Part shown: in pieces, positions 23,799 to 32,785 of the stretch
Position numbering within the stretch: position 1 is the first letter of the stretch
Layout of the letters: every line of letters starts with the position of its first letter
Assembly: GCA_947460345.1 (NCBI GenBank)
Contig: CANHGM010000027.1
Coordinates: 1 to 33,599, forward strand
Source: Bacteroidota bacterium
Lineage (GTDB): Bacteria; Bacteroidota; Bacteroidia; UKL13-3
DNA length: 33,599 bases
Direction: 5' to 3'
Notes under the pieces: model-generated
Told to the model about the DNA's origin: nothing
What the model saw: only the letters and a program-made list of their open reading frames with translations
Database searches by the model: none
Program-made: the position numbers and the translations under genes

Positions 23799-25556
23799 TT
23801 AAACAACAGTTTCTTTCATTTGCTTCGAGTACAGTCCAGCGTAGTAACCATCTTGGTTAATTAAAAAATTGTGATTTCCTCTTTCAATAATTTGGCCTTT
23901 GTCTAATACAATTATTTCATCACAATTAATCACAGATGATACTTTATGACTTATAATGATAGAAGTAGTTTGATTTAAATGAGTTTTTAGATTAGATAAA
24001 ATTTGTTCTTCTGTTTCAGCATCTACGGCACTTAGGCAGTCATCTAGTATTAATAATTTAGGCTTTTTTATCAGAGCTCTTGCAATGGCTATTCTTTGTT
24101 TTTGTCCACCTGATAAAGTAATTCCTCGTTCACCTACCATTGTTTCATATGTATCAGCAAACTCAATTATATTGTCATGAACAGCAGCATCTTTAGCCGC
24201 ATTTATCATGTCTATCTCTGATGCATTTTCTTCACCAAATATCATATTGTTTTTGATGGTGTCTGAAAATAAAAAAACATCTTGAGGTACATAGCCTATG
24301 TCTTGTCTATATGCCGATAGATTTAACTGGTTTAATGGAATGTCATCAATATATATATGGCCTTCAGTTGGCTCGTATAATCTAAGCATTAATTGTGCTA
24401 AAGTAGATTTGCCTGAGCCTGTAGAACCAACTACTCCTAGTGAATCTCCTTTTTTGATATCAAATTGAATAGAACTTAAAGCTTCGGCTGATTCAACTTT
24501 ATACTTAAATGTAACGTTATTGAATTTGATTGATTCATTAAATTCATAAACATTATTTTGTGTATTATATATAGTTGGTTGTACATGTAAAAATTCATTA
24601 ATCCTAGTTTGACTTGCCTTAGCTCTTTGAATAAGTGATACGGCCCATCCTAATGACGTAACAGGGAATGATAACATATTGATATATATGATAAATTCAG
24701 CTATGTTTCCAATGCTAATTTCGCCTGCAATGGCTTGCTTGCCTCCAATATAAACAGTTAGTATAGAACTTATACCTACGAGCAGTAAAATACTTGGAAA
24801 CCATAAAGCATCTACAAAGGTTAATGCTAGAGATTTAGATTTATATATGTCAGCTTCTTTTTCAAATGCTTGTGTGATTGAATGTTCTTTTGAATAAGAT
24901 TTGATTACCCTTAAACCCGAAAATGCCTCTTGCACAAATGAGGTAACATTACTCAATTGCTCTTGCATGGCATCGCTTTTCTTTTCAATAAAATCATTTA
25001 CATAATATATAGATATTGCTAAGATTGGGAGAGGCGTAATTACCCATATTGTAAGCTCAACGTTTACTTGTAACATGGATGCTATTAAGACTATAAACAT
25101 CACCACCAAATTTACTAAATACATAATGGCTGGTCCTACATACATTCTAACTCTACTGACATCTTCGCTTATTCTGTTCATCATATCGCCAGTATTATTA
25201 GTTCTATAAAATGATGTATCTAGTTTTTGATATTGAGCATATATTTCATTTTTTAAATCATACTCAATATTTCTACTCATAACAATAAGTGATTGCCTCA
25301 TCAAAAACATAAAAATTCCACGAACGATGGCAGCACCTAAAATGATTAATGCATATATAAATAATTGACTTTTTAAATCAGAAAGTATATGATGGTTTGA
25401 TTTTAATGAAGAAGCAACTGTATCAAATGCATTTCTAACATATATAGCCCCAAATACAGAGAATACATTAGACAATGCAACACAAATAATACCTCCTATA
25501 AAATGTTTTTTATATTTAAAAAAGTATTTATTTAGGTGACCTAACTCACTTCGCAT
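23799..25556 (-). CDS. ABC exporter, fused permease and ATPase
   Basis: A 585-residue half-transporter of the MsbA/multidrug type. Six helices lie in residues 15-310 (first near FIGGIICVALSNVFSVFGAI) and the ATPase in 335-580. Walker A is GSTGSGKST (near 376), the Q-loop YVPQDVFLFSDT, the signature LSGGQKQR (near 478), Walker B LLILDD (near 503), the D-loop SAVDAETE, and the switch His in IIISHKVSSV. The residue after the Walker B Asp is Asp instead of the usual catalytic Glu, as in the degenerate half of heterodimeric exporters of the YheI/YheH kind. No partner half is in the window. It follows guaB by 5 nt on the same strand. Confidence 0.88.
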   Translation of the reverse strand: MRSELGHLNKYFFKYKKHFIGGIICVALSNVFSVFGAIYVRNAFDTVASSLKSNHHILSDLKSQLFIYALIILGAAIVRGIFMFLMRQSLIVMSRNIEYDLKNEIYAQYQKLDTSFYRTNNTGDMMNRISEDVSRVRMYVGPAIMYLVNLVVMFIVLIASMLQVNVELTIWVITPLPILAISIYYVNDFIEKKSDAMQEQLSNVTSFVQEAFSGLRVIKSYSKEHSITQAFEKEADIYKSKSLALTFVDALWFPSILLLVGISSILTVYIGGKQAIAGEISIGNIAEFIIYINMLSFPVTSLGWAVSLIQRAKASQTRINEFLHVQPTIYNTQNNVYEFNESIKFNNVTFKYKVESAEALSSIQFDIKKGDSLGVVGSTGSGKSTLAQLMLRLYEPTEGHIYIDDIPLNQLNLSAYRQDIGYVPQDVFLFSDTIKNNMIFGEENASEIDMINAAKDAAVHDNIIEFADTYETMVGERGITLSGGQKQRIAIARALIKKPKLLILDDCLSAVDAETEEQILSNLKTHLNQTTSIIISHKVSSVINCDEIIVLDKGQIIERGNHNFLINQDGYYAGLYSKQMKETVV

Positions 25557-25561
25557 GTATT

Positions 25562-27025
25562 TTATCTGCTGTAGTTAGGAGCTTCTTTAGTAATGGTTAC
25601 ATCATGCGGGTGACTTTCTTTCATAGCAGCTGCAGATATTTTTATAAACTGAGCTTCTTGAAGTTCTTCTATTGTCTTAGCACCACAATATCCCATACCA
25701 GCTTTTAGTCCGCCTACATATTGATAAACAACTTCTTTTAAATCGCCTTTAAAAGGAACTATTCCCACTATTCCTTCAGGTACAAGTTTGGCAATTTCTT
25801 CTTCAGCATCTTGGAAATATCTGTCTTTACTGCCTTCTTTCATAGCTTCAATACTTCCCATGCCTCTATAACTTTTAAACTTTCTACCATCTAATAATAC
25901 AGTTTCGCCAGGGCTTTCTTCAGTGCCGGCAAATAAAGAACCAGCCATGATTACTGAAGCACCAGCCACTAAAGCTTTAACCATATCGCCACTGTATCTA
26001 ATACCTCCATCAGCTATTATCGGAACACCGCTGCCTTTAACAGCTGCGGAAGCTTCCATAATGGCACTTAGTTGTGGAACACCAATACCTGCAATTATAC
26101 GTGTGGTACAAATACTGCCCGGACCTACACCTACTTTTATGCCATCTACACCTGTATCTAATAGTGCTTTAGCAGCAGCTCCAGTAGCAATATTGCCAGC
26201 TATAATTTCTGTAGTATTGAATATGGTTTTTGCTTTTTTAATTTCTTCAATCACGCCTCTTGAATGACCATGAGCTGTATCAATTACTATTACATCAACA
26301 CCTGCTTTTACTAGTGCACCTATTCGGTCTATTGTATCAGAAGTAACGCCTACAGCAGCCCCTACCATAAGTCTGCCGTGTTTGTCTTTGCATGCTTTTG
26401 GGTGGTGTTTTACATTTAATATATCTTTATACGTTATAAGCCCTGCAAGTTTGCCATCTGAGTCTACCACTGGTAATTTCTCAATTTTGTATTCCTGTAA
26501 AATACTTTCAGCTTGAATTAGATTAGTACCAAGGGGTGCAGTGATTAGTTTGTCTTTGGTCATCACATCTCTAACTAACTTATCTAAATTTCTTTCAAAA
26601 CGTAAATCGCGGTTGGTAAGAATACCCATTAATTTTCCATTGCCATCAATTACCGGAATGCCTCCAATTTTATTTTCACGCATGATACGATGAGCATCGT
26701 GAAGTGTTGCGTTTTCAGTTAAGGTTAAAGGTTCTTGAATCATCCCACTTTCACTTCTTTTTACTTTTCTAACTTCCTCAGCTTGTCTTTCTATAGACAT
26801 ATTTTTATGTAAAATGCCTATGCCACCTTCTCTTGCTAAAGCCATAGCCAATCTGTTTTCAGTTACTGTATCCATAGCAGCTGAAACTATAGGTACATTG
26901 ATAGTGAGATTTCTAGTAAGTTTAGTTTGTGTGGATACTTCTCTAGGAAGTATTTCGCTGTATGCAGGCAATACAAGCACATCATCGAAAGTAAGACCGT
27001 CTAATAAAATTTTTTGATTATTCAT
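25562..27025 (-). CDS. guaB: IMP dehydrogenase
   Basis: Oxidises IMP to XMP with NAD+, the committed step of GMP synthesis. The 487 residues match the family length. The N-terminal barrel part is GLTFDDVLVLPAYSEILP; two CBS domains (about 95-215) are inserted (MRENKIGGIPVIDGNGKLMGI, QEYKIEKLPVVDSDGKLAGL). The catalytic loop GPGSICTTRIIAGIGVPQ carries the active Cys near 305. The flap YRGMGSIEAM and the late EGIVGIVPFKG are also present. The adenine-nucleotide-binding CBS pair is the expected allosteric site. A TAGATTTG promoter box lies 27 nt upstream, divergent from the T9SS cargo gene. Confidence 0.96.
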   Translation of the reverse strand: MNNQKILLDGLTFDDVLVLPAYSEILPREVSTQTKLTRNLTINVPIVSAAMDTVTENRLAMALAREGGIGILHKNMSIERQAEEVRKVKRSESGMIQEPLTLTENATLHDAHRIMRENKIGGIPVIDGNGKLMGILTNRDLRFERNLDKLVRDVMTKDKLITAPLGTNLIQAESILQEYKIEKLPVVDSDGKLAGLITYKDILNVKHHPKACKDKHGRLMVGAAVGVTSDTIDRIGALVKAGVDVIVIDTAHGHSRGVIEEIKKAKTIFNTTEIIAGNIATGAAAKALLDTGVDGIKVGVGPGSICTTRIIAGIGVPQLSAIMEASAAVKGSGVPIIADGGIRYSGDMVKALVAGASVIMAGSLFAGTEESPGETVLLDGRKFKSYRGMGSIEAMKEGSKDRYFQDAEEEIAKLVPEGIVGIVPFKGDLKEVVYQYVGGLKAGMGYCGAKTIEELQEAQFIKISAAAMKESHPHDVTITKEAPNYSR

Positions 27026-27052
27026 GGCAAATACACAAGGTTATTTGCGGTG

Positions 27053-27060
27053 CAAATCTA
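27053..27060 (-). promoter_or_regulatory. -7 promoter box of guaB
   Basis: The minus strand reads TAGATTTG followed by CA, a perfect TAnnTTTG match, 27 nt before the guaB ATG at 27025. No clear -33 element was found. Confidence 0.55.
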
Positions 27061-27121
27061 CATCTTTTTTGTATATTTAGTATGCCTATTCTGTTTTTAT
27101 TAAAAGAGGTAAAAAAATAAC

Positions 27122-27151
27122 TTTGAAATTGTAAATTAATTAGTATTTTTG
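27122..27151 (+). promoter_or_regulatory. Promoter of the large T9SS cargo gene
   Basis: A -33 TTTG (27122-27125) and -7 box TATTTTTG (27144-27151) are separated by 18 bp, the clearest two-part Bacteroidota promoter in the window. The ATG at 27176 follows after 24 nt. Confidence 0.75.
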
Positions 27152-27175
27152 TAAACTTAATTAAATAAACTAAAT

Positions 27176-30100
27176 ATGATGAGAAAGTTACAAACCTCAA
27201 TTTTAACATTTGGATTGCTCTGCTTAATTGGCATTCAATCCGCCTTTTCACAAATTAATTTCAAAGCTACTAGTGCCTCAAATAAGGCTGGAACTTGGAC
27301 AGATATTTATACTTCAAATCTAGGTTCAGGTGTTTCATTTCAAAGTTATGATGATGCCAATTCAGATAATGCTGAAAACATCGGTTTCAATTTTGATTTT
27401 AATGGTTCTACTTATTCTACGTTAAGAATTAACACGAATGGTTTTTTAAAGTTAGGTTCAGATAATCCATCTGCAAACAATCTATTTTACTCTACTGCTA
27501 ATGGAACAACAGGTGGTGTTTTAAGTAGCACAAGTGCTATAGATAGTAATATTTTATCAGTATTTAATCACGACTTAGAACCAGGTGCTTCTAACAATCC
27601 TTACGTATATATATATACTACAGGTAATGCAGGAAGCAGAGTGTGTACCATACAATGGGGTGGTTTAAGAGATAAAACTACTAACCCAGTAATTCAATTT
27701 GATGAAATTAGTTTTCAAATTAAATTATACGAAGGTTCAAATGCGATTGAATATGTATATGGTCCATTTGTAGCATCTGCTAATGGTACTCAATTTAAAA
27801 CTGTTGGTGTTGGGTTGAAAGGTTCAAACAGTAATGCTGGTAGTTTGTTAGTTGCGACAAAAGCTTCTACAGGAGCATGGAATTCTACTACCTTTTTAGA
27901 TGGTAACTATACTGGAAACACCCATAATGTTAGAAATTCTGTATTGCCAGATTCTGGTCGAACTTATCAATTTATCCCTACATATAATTATGATCTTGCT
28001 ATTACTAATGTTTATTCATTAGGTAAAATGCCTGTTCCTTTTGCTGCTCCGCACGATTTAAAAGTAAGAGTTCAAAATGTTGGTGTAGATACGATATCTA
28101 ACTTTTGGGTATACTTACAAGTTTTAGGTAAAAACACGTTGCTTGATTCAATTAATTACTCTGGTAGTTTGGCTGCAGGAACAAACGCTATTCTTCATTA
28201 CACTAATTATTCACCAGCTTCAACTGGATATGATACAATTGTAGCATTTACAAATGCTGATAACAATACTTTTAATAATTCTAAAGTTTGGAATCAAGAC
28301 GTAAATTTAAATTCTTATAGTTATACTGATATTTCAATTCCTGCAACAGGTGGTGTTGGTTTTAATGGTGGTACAGGAGATTTTGTTGCAAAATTCAATT
28401 CTTCTAGTGCAAACTATATCAATCAAATTAAAACAAACTTTACTACCAATAATTTAAATTATCAAATTGGTATTTGGGAAGTTGATACTGCTACAGGCAG
28501 ACCAGGAGCAAATATATGGTCTTCTCCAACAGGTAATACTATTATTGGTCAAGCTGTAATGTCAGTAAATCCTCCAGTAGCTGTTAATGGAAGTTTCTTT
28601 GTAGGTGTGAGACAAACTGGTGTTACCAACGTTGGTTTTGCTTTCCAATTCGAAACGCCAATTAGAGATAGTATATTCTATTATACTGCTCCAACAGGTG
28701 GAACAACATGGACTGATTTTGCATCACTAGGAACTACAAACTTCCGTTTTATGATTGAGCCACGTTTGATGCTTCAAACAGATGCAGGAGTTATTAAAGT
28801 TATTACACCTTCAACTGATACATGTTCAGGTGGGAAAATAATGGACTTAACAGTTCAAATTCAAAATTTAGGTGTTGACACTATTGATTTAACTAAAGAT
28901 AGTATTGACGTATACGCTGTAGTTAAAGACCCAAGTGGTAACACAACTACTTATGGTCCTAAAACTTTAAATACAGGTTCTTTGATTTCAAGTGATACAC
29001 TTGATGTAACTGTAACTAATAATTTTGATATGAAAGCTTTAGGTGATTATGAAATTTATGCATATACTGTATGGGCTAAAGATAGTAATTACCAAAACGA
29101 TACAGTTCCAGCTGTAATTAGACAGTCAACTGGTGCAACTGCTATTGCTAATGCTATAGGAAACACTACTATTTGTAATGGCGATACTGCATTATTAAAC
29201 GCAGGAAGTAGCGTAAACGGAATCCAATTCCAATGGTACTTCAATGGTTCTGCTATTTCTAATGCTAATGATACTTTATACTATGCTACCGTTTCAGGAG
29301 ATTATTTCTGTGAAGTAACTAATGGATATGGTTGTATAGCCAATTCTGATACTATTTCAGTAGCTTCAAAAGGTGCTGCTTCTCCAACATTGATATACAA
29401 CTTTGCAGGATATTGCCCTAATGATAGCGTATTAATAACTGCAAGTACTTCAGCTAATAACTACAAATACCAATGGATGTTAAATGGTTCTCCTATTACT
29501 AATAAAACAGATTCTACTATTTATGTGAAGTCTACAGGTAAATATTCAGTTGAAGTTACTGATACTATAACTGGTTGCAGTGTAATGTCAAGTGATGTAA
29601 ATATTTCTGCTTTCAACTCACCTGATACTGCTGTGTCATTCTCAGGGTCTAACAAAATATGTGGAGGTGATAGTTTAAATTTAATTGCTGTAAATGCTAA
29701 AGGTTATTCTTACCAATGGTATTTTAATGGTAATGCTATTAGTTCAGCAACTGCATTAAATTATTATGCTAAAGCAAAAGGTACATATACTGTAGAAGTT
29801 ACTAATGCTACAGGTTGTAAAGCATCTAATGTAGGTGTGTTTGTTGATGTAGATGTTGTAAATACAACTATCACAACTTCTTCTGGTAAATTCTTCTTCT
29901 GTGATGCTGACTCATTAGTACTTAATGCACCTGCAGGTATGACTTCATATCAATGGAGAGATGCTGGTGGAATGATAAGTGGAGCAAATGCAAGTAGTTA
30001 TGTAGTTAAAGTTGGTGGAACTTATTCTGTAACTGTTACAAATTCTAATGGATGTAAAGCTACTTCTACTGGTGTGGCAGTTGGTTCAAGTCAATCACCT

Positions 30101-31060
30101 GTACCTTCTATTAAATCTGTATCTAACACTCAATTCTGTGATGGTGATAGTATTAAATTAGAAGCTAACTCTACTGCTTCTGGTTATTCATACCAATGGG
30201 CATTAAATGGATCTAATGTTAGCAATGCTACAGGTTCTACTATATATGCTACTGCTGGTGGTGATTATACTTTAAAAATTACTGATTCTGTTGGTTGTGC
30301 TGGCGAATCATTGCCTCAATCATTAATACAATTAGCAAGTCCTAAACCTGTTGCTTCTGCTAATAATAACACTGCTATTTGTGCTGGTGATAGTATTGTT
30401 TTAGATGTAACTTCTCAAACAAGTGTTCAATCTATCCAATGGAAATTAAACGCTTCAAATATTTCTAATGCTACAGGAAATACTTTATTAGTAACAACTG
30501 CAGGAAGTTATACTGCTGCTGTAACTGGAACAAATGGTTGTTCTGGTGTTTCTAATGCTATTAATGTTACAGTTAACCCATTACCTACTGCAACTGCTAC
30601 TTATACTAACAAAACTTTATCTGCTAATACAGGTACTAGTTTAACTTACCAATGGTATAAAGATGGTTCGCCAATAGCTGGTGCAACTGCTGCAACATAT
30701 GCTCCTACTACCAACGGTAAATACCATGTAGTAGTAACTGAAAATGGTTGTGATAACAAATCAAATGAAATCACTGTTACTGATATCGGATTTGCTTTAG
30801 TTGAGTTTGTAAATAACTTAAATGTGTATCCAAATCCTTCTAAAGGATTGTTTACTCTTAATTTAGATATGAACAATAGTGGTAAAGTAAGAATCAGAGT
30901 TGTAGAGCTTACTGGAAGAATTATCAGCGATGAAACACAACAAGTAAATAAAGGAAATAACTTTAACTCAATAGATTTATCAGGATATGCTCAAGGCATA
31001 TATATGTTAAACATTGAAATGAATGGTGTGAGTTCAACCATTAAGTTAGTTAAAGAATAA
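27176..31060 (+). CDS. Large secreted Ig-repeat protein with T9SS type-A sorting domain
   Basis: A 1294-residue cell-surface or secreted protein. A signal peptide (LTFGLLCLIGIQSAFSQ) comes first. A jelly-roll-like N-terminal domain (about 30-265; INTNGFLKLGS, FEISFQIKLYEGSNAIEYVYG-like) is followed by two CARDB-like segments beginning near 275 (DLAITNVYSLG) and 538 (DAGVIKVITPS). Seven Ig-like repeats of about 75-85 residues occupy about 660-1205. Most have Cys-x-x-Asp-Ser near the start, YQW in the middle and a late Gly-Cys; the seventh lacks the first Cys. The C-terminal T9SS type-A domain (about 1215-1294; LNVYPNPSKGLFTLN, GRIISDE, GIYMLNIEM, IKLVKE) targets it to type IX secretion. Each repeat's Cys pair probably forms a disulfide. 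It has a strong promoter and a perfect terminator. Confidence 0.9.
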   Translation: MMRKLQTSILTFGLLCLIGIQSAFSQINFKATSASNKAGTWTDIYTSNLGSGVSFQSYDDANSDNAENIGFNFDFNGSTYSTLRINTNGFLKLGSDNPSANNLFYSTANGTTGGVLSSTSAIDSNILSVFNHDLEPGASNNPYVYIYTTGNAGSRVCTIQWGGLRDKTTNPVIQFDEISFQIKLYEGSNAIEYVYGPFVASANGTQFKTVGVGLKGSNSNAGSLLVATKASTGAWNSTTFLDGNYTGNTHNVRNSVLPDSGRTYQFIPTYNYDLAITNVYSLGKMPVPFAAPHDLKVRVQNVGVDTISNFWVYLQVLGKNTLLDSINYSGSLAAGTNAILHYTNYSPASTGYDTIVAFTNADNNTFNNSKVWNQDVNLNSYSYTDISIPATGGVGFNGGTGDFVAKFNSSSANYINQIKTNFTTNNLNYQIGIWEVDTATGRPGANIWSSPTGNTIIGQAVMSVNPPVAVNGSFFVGVRQTGVTNVGFAFQFETPIRDSIFYYTAPTGGTTWTDFASLGTTNFRFMIEPRLMLQTDAGVIKVITPSTDTCSGGKIMDLTVQIQNLGVDTIDLTKDSIDVYAVVKDPSGNTTTYGPKTLNTGSLISSDTLDVTVTNNFDMKALGDYEIYAYTVWAKDSNYQNDTVPAVIRQSTGATAIANAIGNTTICNGDTALLNAGSSVNGIQFQWYFNGSAISNANDTLYYATVSGDYFCEVTNGYGCIANSDTISVASKGAASPTLIYNFAGYCPNDSVLITASTSANNYKYQWMLNGSPITNKTDSTIYVKSTGKYSVEVTDTITGCSVMSSDVNISAFNSPDTAVSFSGSNKICGGDSLNLIAVNAKGYSYQWYFNGNAISSATALNYYAKAKGTYTVEVTNATGCKASNVGVFVDVDVVNTTITTSSGKFFFCDADSLVLNAPAGMTSYQWRDAGGMISGANASSYVVKVGGTYSVTVTNSNGCKATSTGVAVGSSQSPVPSIKSVSNTQFCDGDSIKLEANSTASGYSYQWALNGSNVSNATGSTIYATAGGDYTLKITDSVGCAGESLPQSLIQLASPKPVASANNNTAICAGDSIVLDVTSQTSVQSIQWKLNASNISNATGNTLLVTTAGSYTAAVTGTNGCSGVSNAINVTVNPLPTATATYTNKTLSANTGTSLTYQWYKDGSPIAGATAATYAPTTNGKYHVVVTENGCDNKSNEITVTDIGFALVEFVNNLNVYPNPSKGLFTLNLDMNNSGKVRIRVVELTGRIISDETQQVNKGNNFNSIDLSGYAQGIYMLNIEMNGVSSTIKLVKE

Positions 31061-31080
31061 TTAAGTATATAACTTTAATA

Positions 31081-31118
31081 AAAGAGCCCGTCAAATATTT
31101 GACGGGCTCTTTTGTTTT
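31081..31118 (+). terminator. Rho-independent terminator after the T9SS cargo gene
   Basis: A perfect palindrome at 31083-31110 (arm AGAGCCCGTCAAAT), extended by flanking A and T residues, leads into TTTTGTTTT. It starts 21 nt after the stop codon. The A-rich left flank would also let it work on the other strand. Confidence 0.9.
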
Positions 31119-31212
31119 ACATAGGTTTTTTTTAAAAATTATAAATTCTCTTCTTTTATATGTTAGATTAGTTTGAACTTTATATAAATTATGAAATTTT
31201 GCGATTGGCTCA

Positions 31213-31220
31213 TATTTTTG
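31213..31220 (+). promoter_or_regulatory. -7 promoter box of the DUF4287 gene
   Basis: TATTTTTG matches TAnnTTTG and lies 29 nt before the ATG at 31250. This supports that ATG over an upstream TTG at 31199, which would lie ahead of the promoter box. Confidence 0.5.
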
Positions 31221-31249
31221 TTTTTCAATATACTAAGTTATTTTTTCAC

Positions 31250-31468
31250 ATGTCGTTTCAAGCATATATAGATAATATCAAAGCCAAAACAGGTAAGTCT
31301 CCTGAAGATTTTATGAAATTGGCAGAACAAAAAGGATTTTGCAAAAATGGTGAGATTGTATCTGGCATTAAAGCAACCCAAATAACAGATTGGCTAAAGA
31401 ATGATTTTGAACTTGGTCATGGTCATGCAATGGCAATATATACTTGGTTTAAAGGAAATAAAAAGTAA
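31250..31468 (+). CDS. DUF4287 domain protein
   Basis: A 72-residue soluble protein, MSFQAYIDNIKAKTGKSPED..., with GEIVSGIKATQITDWLKNDFELGHGHAMAIY in the second half. This is the small DUF4287 domain, often found alone or fused to DUF5655 in Bacteroidota; its function is unknown. The family motif L-G-H-G-H-A is intact. It is the first gene of a short same-strand run with DUF1801-like and SRPBCC-like genes, a grouping typical of small environmental-stress or accessory cassettes in this phylum (recalled, not shown here). Confidence 0.8.
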   Translation: MSFQAYIDNIKAKTGKSPEDFMKLAEQKGFCKNGEIVSGIKATQITDWLKNDFELGHGHAMAIYTWFKGNKK

Positions 31469-31471
31469 TAG

Positions 31472-31870
31472 ATGAGTGCCAAGAAAAAAGAAACAGTTGT
31501 TGAATATATTCATAAATTAGAACCTAAAATAGCTGAGCTTTTGTTGGCGATTAGGAAAGTGATATTAAATTCAAAAATAAAAGAACATATCAAATGGAAT
31601 GTACCAGCCTTTTTTTATGATGGGGAATTGCTACCTTTTGATCCAAAAGAATATAAAAGAGATATAAAATTGTTACCAATTTTCGTAATAAAGATTATGT
31701 ATTACTTATTTTTCCAAGTGGAGCTAAAGTTGAACATATGATTTCACTTTTCGAAGGAGACTATAAATGGTAGAAGACTTATAAGGATAGATAACATAGA
31801 AGATTTGTTTAATAAAGAAAAAGAAATTACTTCTGTTATTGATGAATGGGTTAAAGTCAAAAATATATAG
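31472..31870 (+). pseudogene. DUF1801 protein gene broken by two frameshifts
   Basis: The first frame gives MSAKKKETVVEYIHKLEPKI ... HIKWNVPAFFYDGELLPFDP and then runs into a TGA at 31739-31741. The family continuation is found in another frame from about 31668 (NFRNKDYVLLIFPSGAKVEH ... SLFEGDYK), then back in the first frame from 31769 (GRRLIRIDNIEDLFNKEKEI ... EWVKVKNI, stop 31868-31870). Two indels that cancel each other therefore break it; the second removes the expected Asp codon of the YxDGRR motif, consistent with loss of two bases. Read as one, it would be a normal DUF1801 protein of about 130 residues. Base-calling errors are an alternative to true decay. Confidence 0.75.
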
Positions 31871-31881
31871 TTAAAAATATA

Positions 31882-32265
31882 ATGAAAGAGCAAACATTTT
31901 CTGATATAGATAGCTACTTAGCACTTCAGACTACAGAGGTTAGATTGTGTTTACAGCATATAAGAGAAACCATTAAATCTGTAGTACCCGATGCAGAGGA
32001 ACTCATCAGCTATCAGATGCCTGCTTTTAAATACCATGGTATGTTGGTTTATTTTGCGGCTTTTAAAAACCATTGTAGTTTTTTTGCCGGAAACGGTTCA
32101 CTCATTCAATCAATGGCTGATGATTTAAAAGACTTTAAAACATCAAAAGCTACTTTGCAGTTTACTGTTGAAAATCCATTGCCTGATGCTTTAGTAATAA
32201 AAATAGTAGAAGCCAGAGTCAAAGAAAATTTGTTAAAATTAGAAAATAAAAAAACAAAAAAATAA
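31882..32265 (+). CDS. YdhG-like DUF1801 protein (frataxin-like fold)
   Basis: A 127-residue protein with the DUF1801/YdhG core: FSDIDSYLALQTTEVRLCLQ, then IRETIKSVVPDAEELISYQM, PAFKYHGMLVYFAAFKNHCS and FFAGNGSLIQ. The B. subtilis relative Fra (YdhG) is an iron chaperone with a frataxin-like fold; whether this protein binds iron is not shown. The reading frame is intact, in contrast to its two neighbours. It starts 11 nt after the broken DUF1801 gene and ends 5 nt before the SRPBCC gene, so all were once one operon. Confidence 0.82.
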   Translation: MKEQTFSDIDSYLALQTTEVRLCLQHIRETIKSVVPDAEELISYQMPAFKYHGMLVYFAAFKNHCSFFAGNGSLIQSMADDLKDFKTSKATLQFTVENPLPDALVIKIVEARVKENLLKLENKKTKK

Positions 32266-32270
32266 TATAT

Positions 32271-32785
32271 ATGTTGCCAACCATTTTAATGATAGTTGCA
32301 GGAGTAGTAGTTATAATACTTATTGCAGCTTTAGTAATGAAGAAAACATACAACATTGTATCTGAAGTTGTCATTAATAAAGACAGTAAAGTTATATATA
32401 ACTATATTATACATTTAAAAAACCAAGAAAATTATAGCAAATGGGTCATGGCAGACCCGTATGTAAAGTTGATCTATACTGGCACTGATGGCACAGTTGG
32501 TTTTAAAGCATCATGGCACAGCGATAAGAAAGATGTAGGCATAGTAGGAGAACAAGAGATTGTTAGATTAATAGAAAACGTTGGATATGATGTAGAAATA
32601 AGGTTTAAGAAACCATTTGAGGGGATAAGCTACGCTAATAATTCTATATATATATTATATCAAATAATCAATGTAAGGTGGTTACAACATTTAAAACTAC
32701 AACCCCTTTTCCTATGAATATAATGGTTCCATTTATAAAAAAAATGTTGTTAAAAGACATGAATGAAAATGGTTTGACGAAATAA
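32271..32785 (+). pseudogene. SRPBCC-family membrane-anchored protein, frameshifted and 3'-truncated
   Basis: Residues 1-127 in the first frame show a helix (ILMIVAGVVVIILIAALVM), then an SRPBCC (polyketide cyclase/START-like) domain: YSKWVMADPYVKLIYTGTDG, ASWHSDKKDVG, IRFKKPFEGISYANN. At 32645-32655 the sequence is an unbroken TATATATATAT. Beyond it the family sequence continues in another frame: SNNQCKVVTTFKTTTPFPMN, then IMVPFIKKMLLKDMNENGLT. Removing one TA unit restores the frame. The restored protein ends at 32783-32785, where the transposase remnant begins, about ten residues earlier than I expect for the family. The gene is thus broken twice: by a TA-repeat shift and by the IS junction. 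Confidence 0.75.

Noticed and set aside
31199-31249. Upstream TTG start for the DUF4287 gene
   Set aside because: It would place the start before the TATTTTTG promoter box and add a 17-residue stretch unlike the family; the ATG at 31250 fits the DUF4287 N-terminus.
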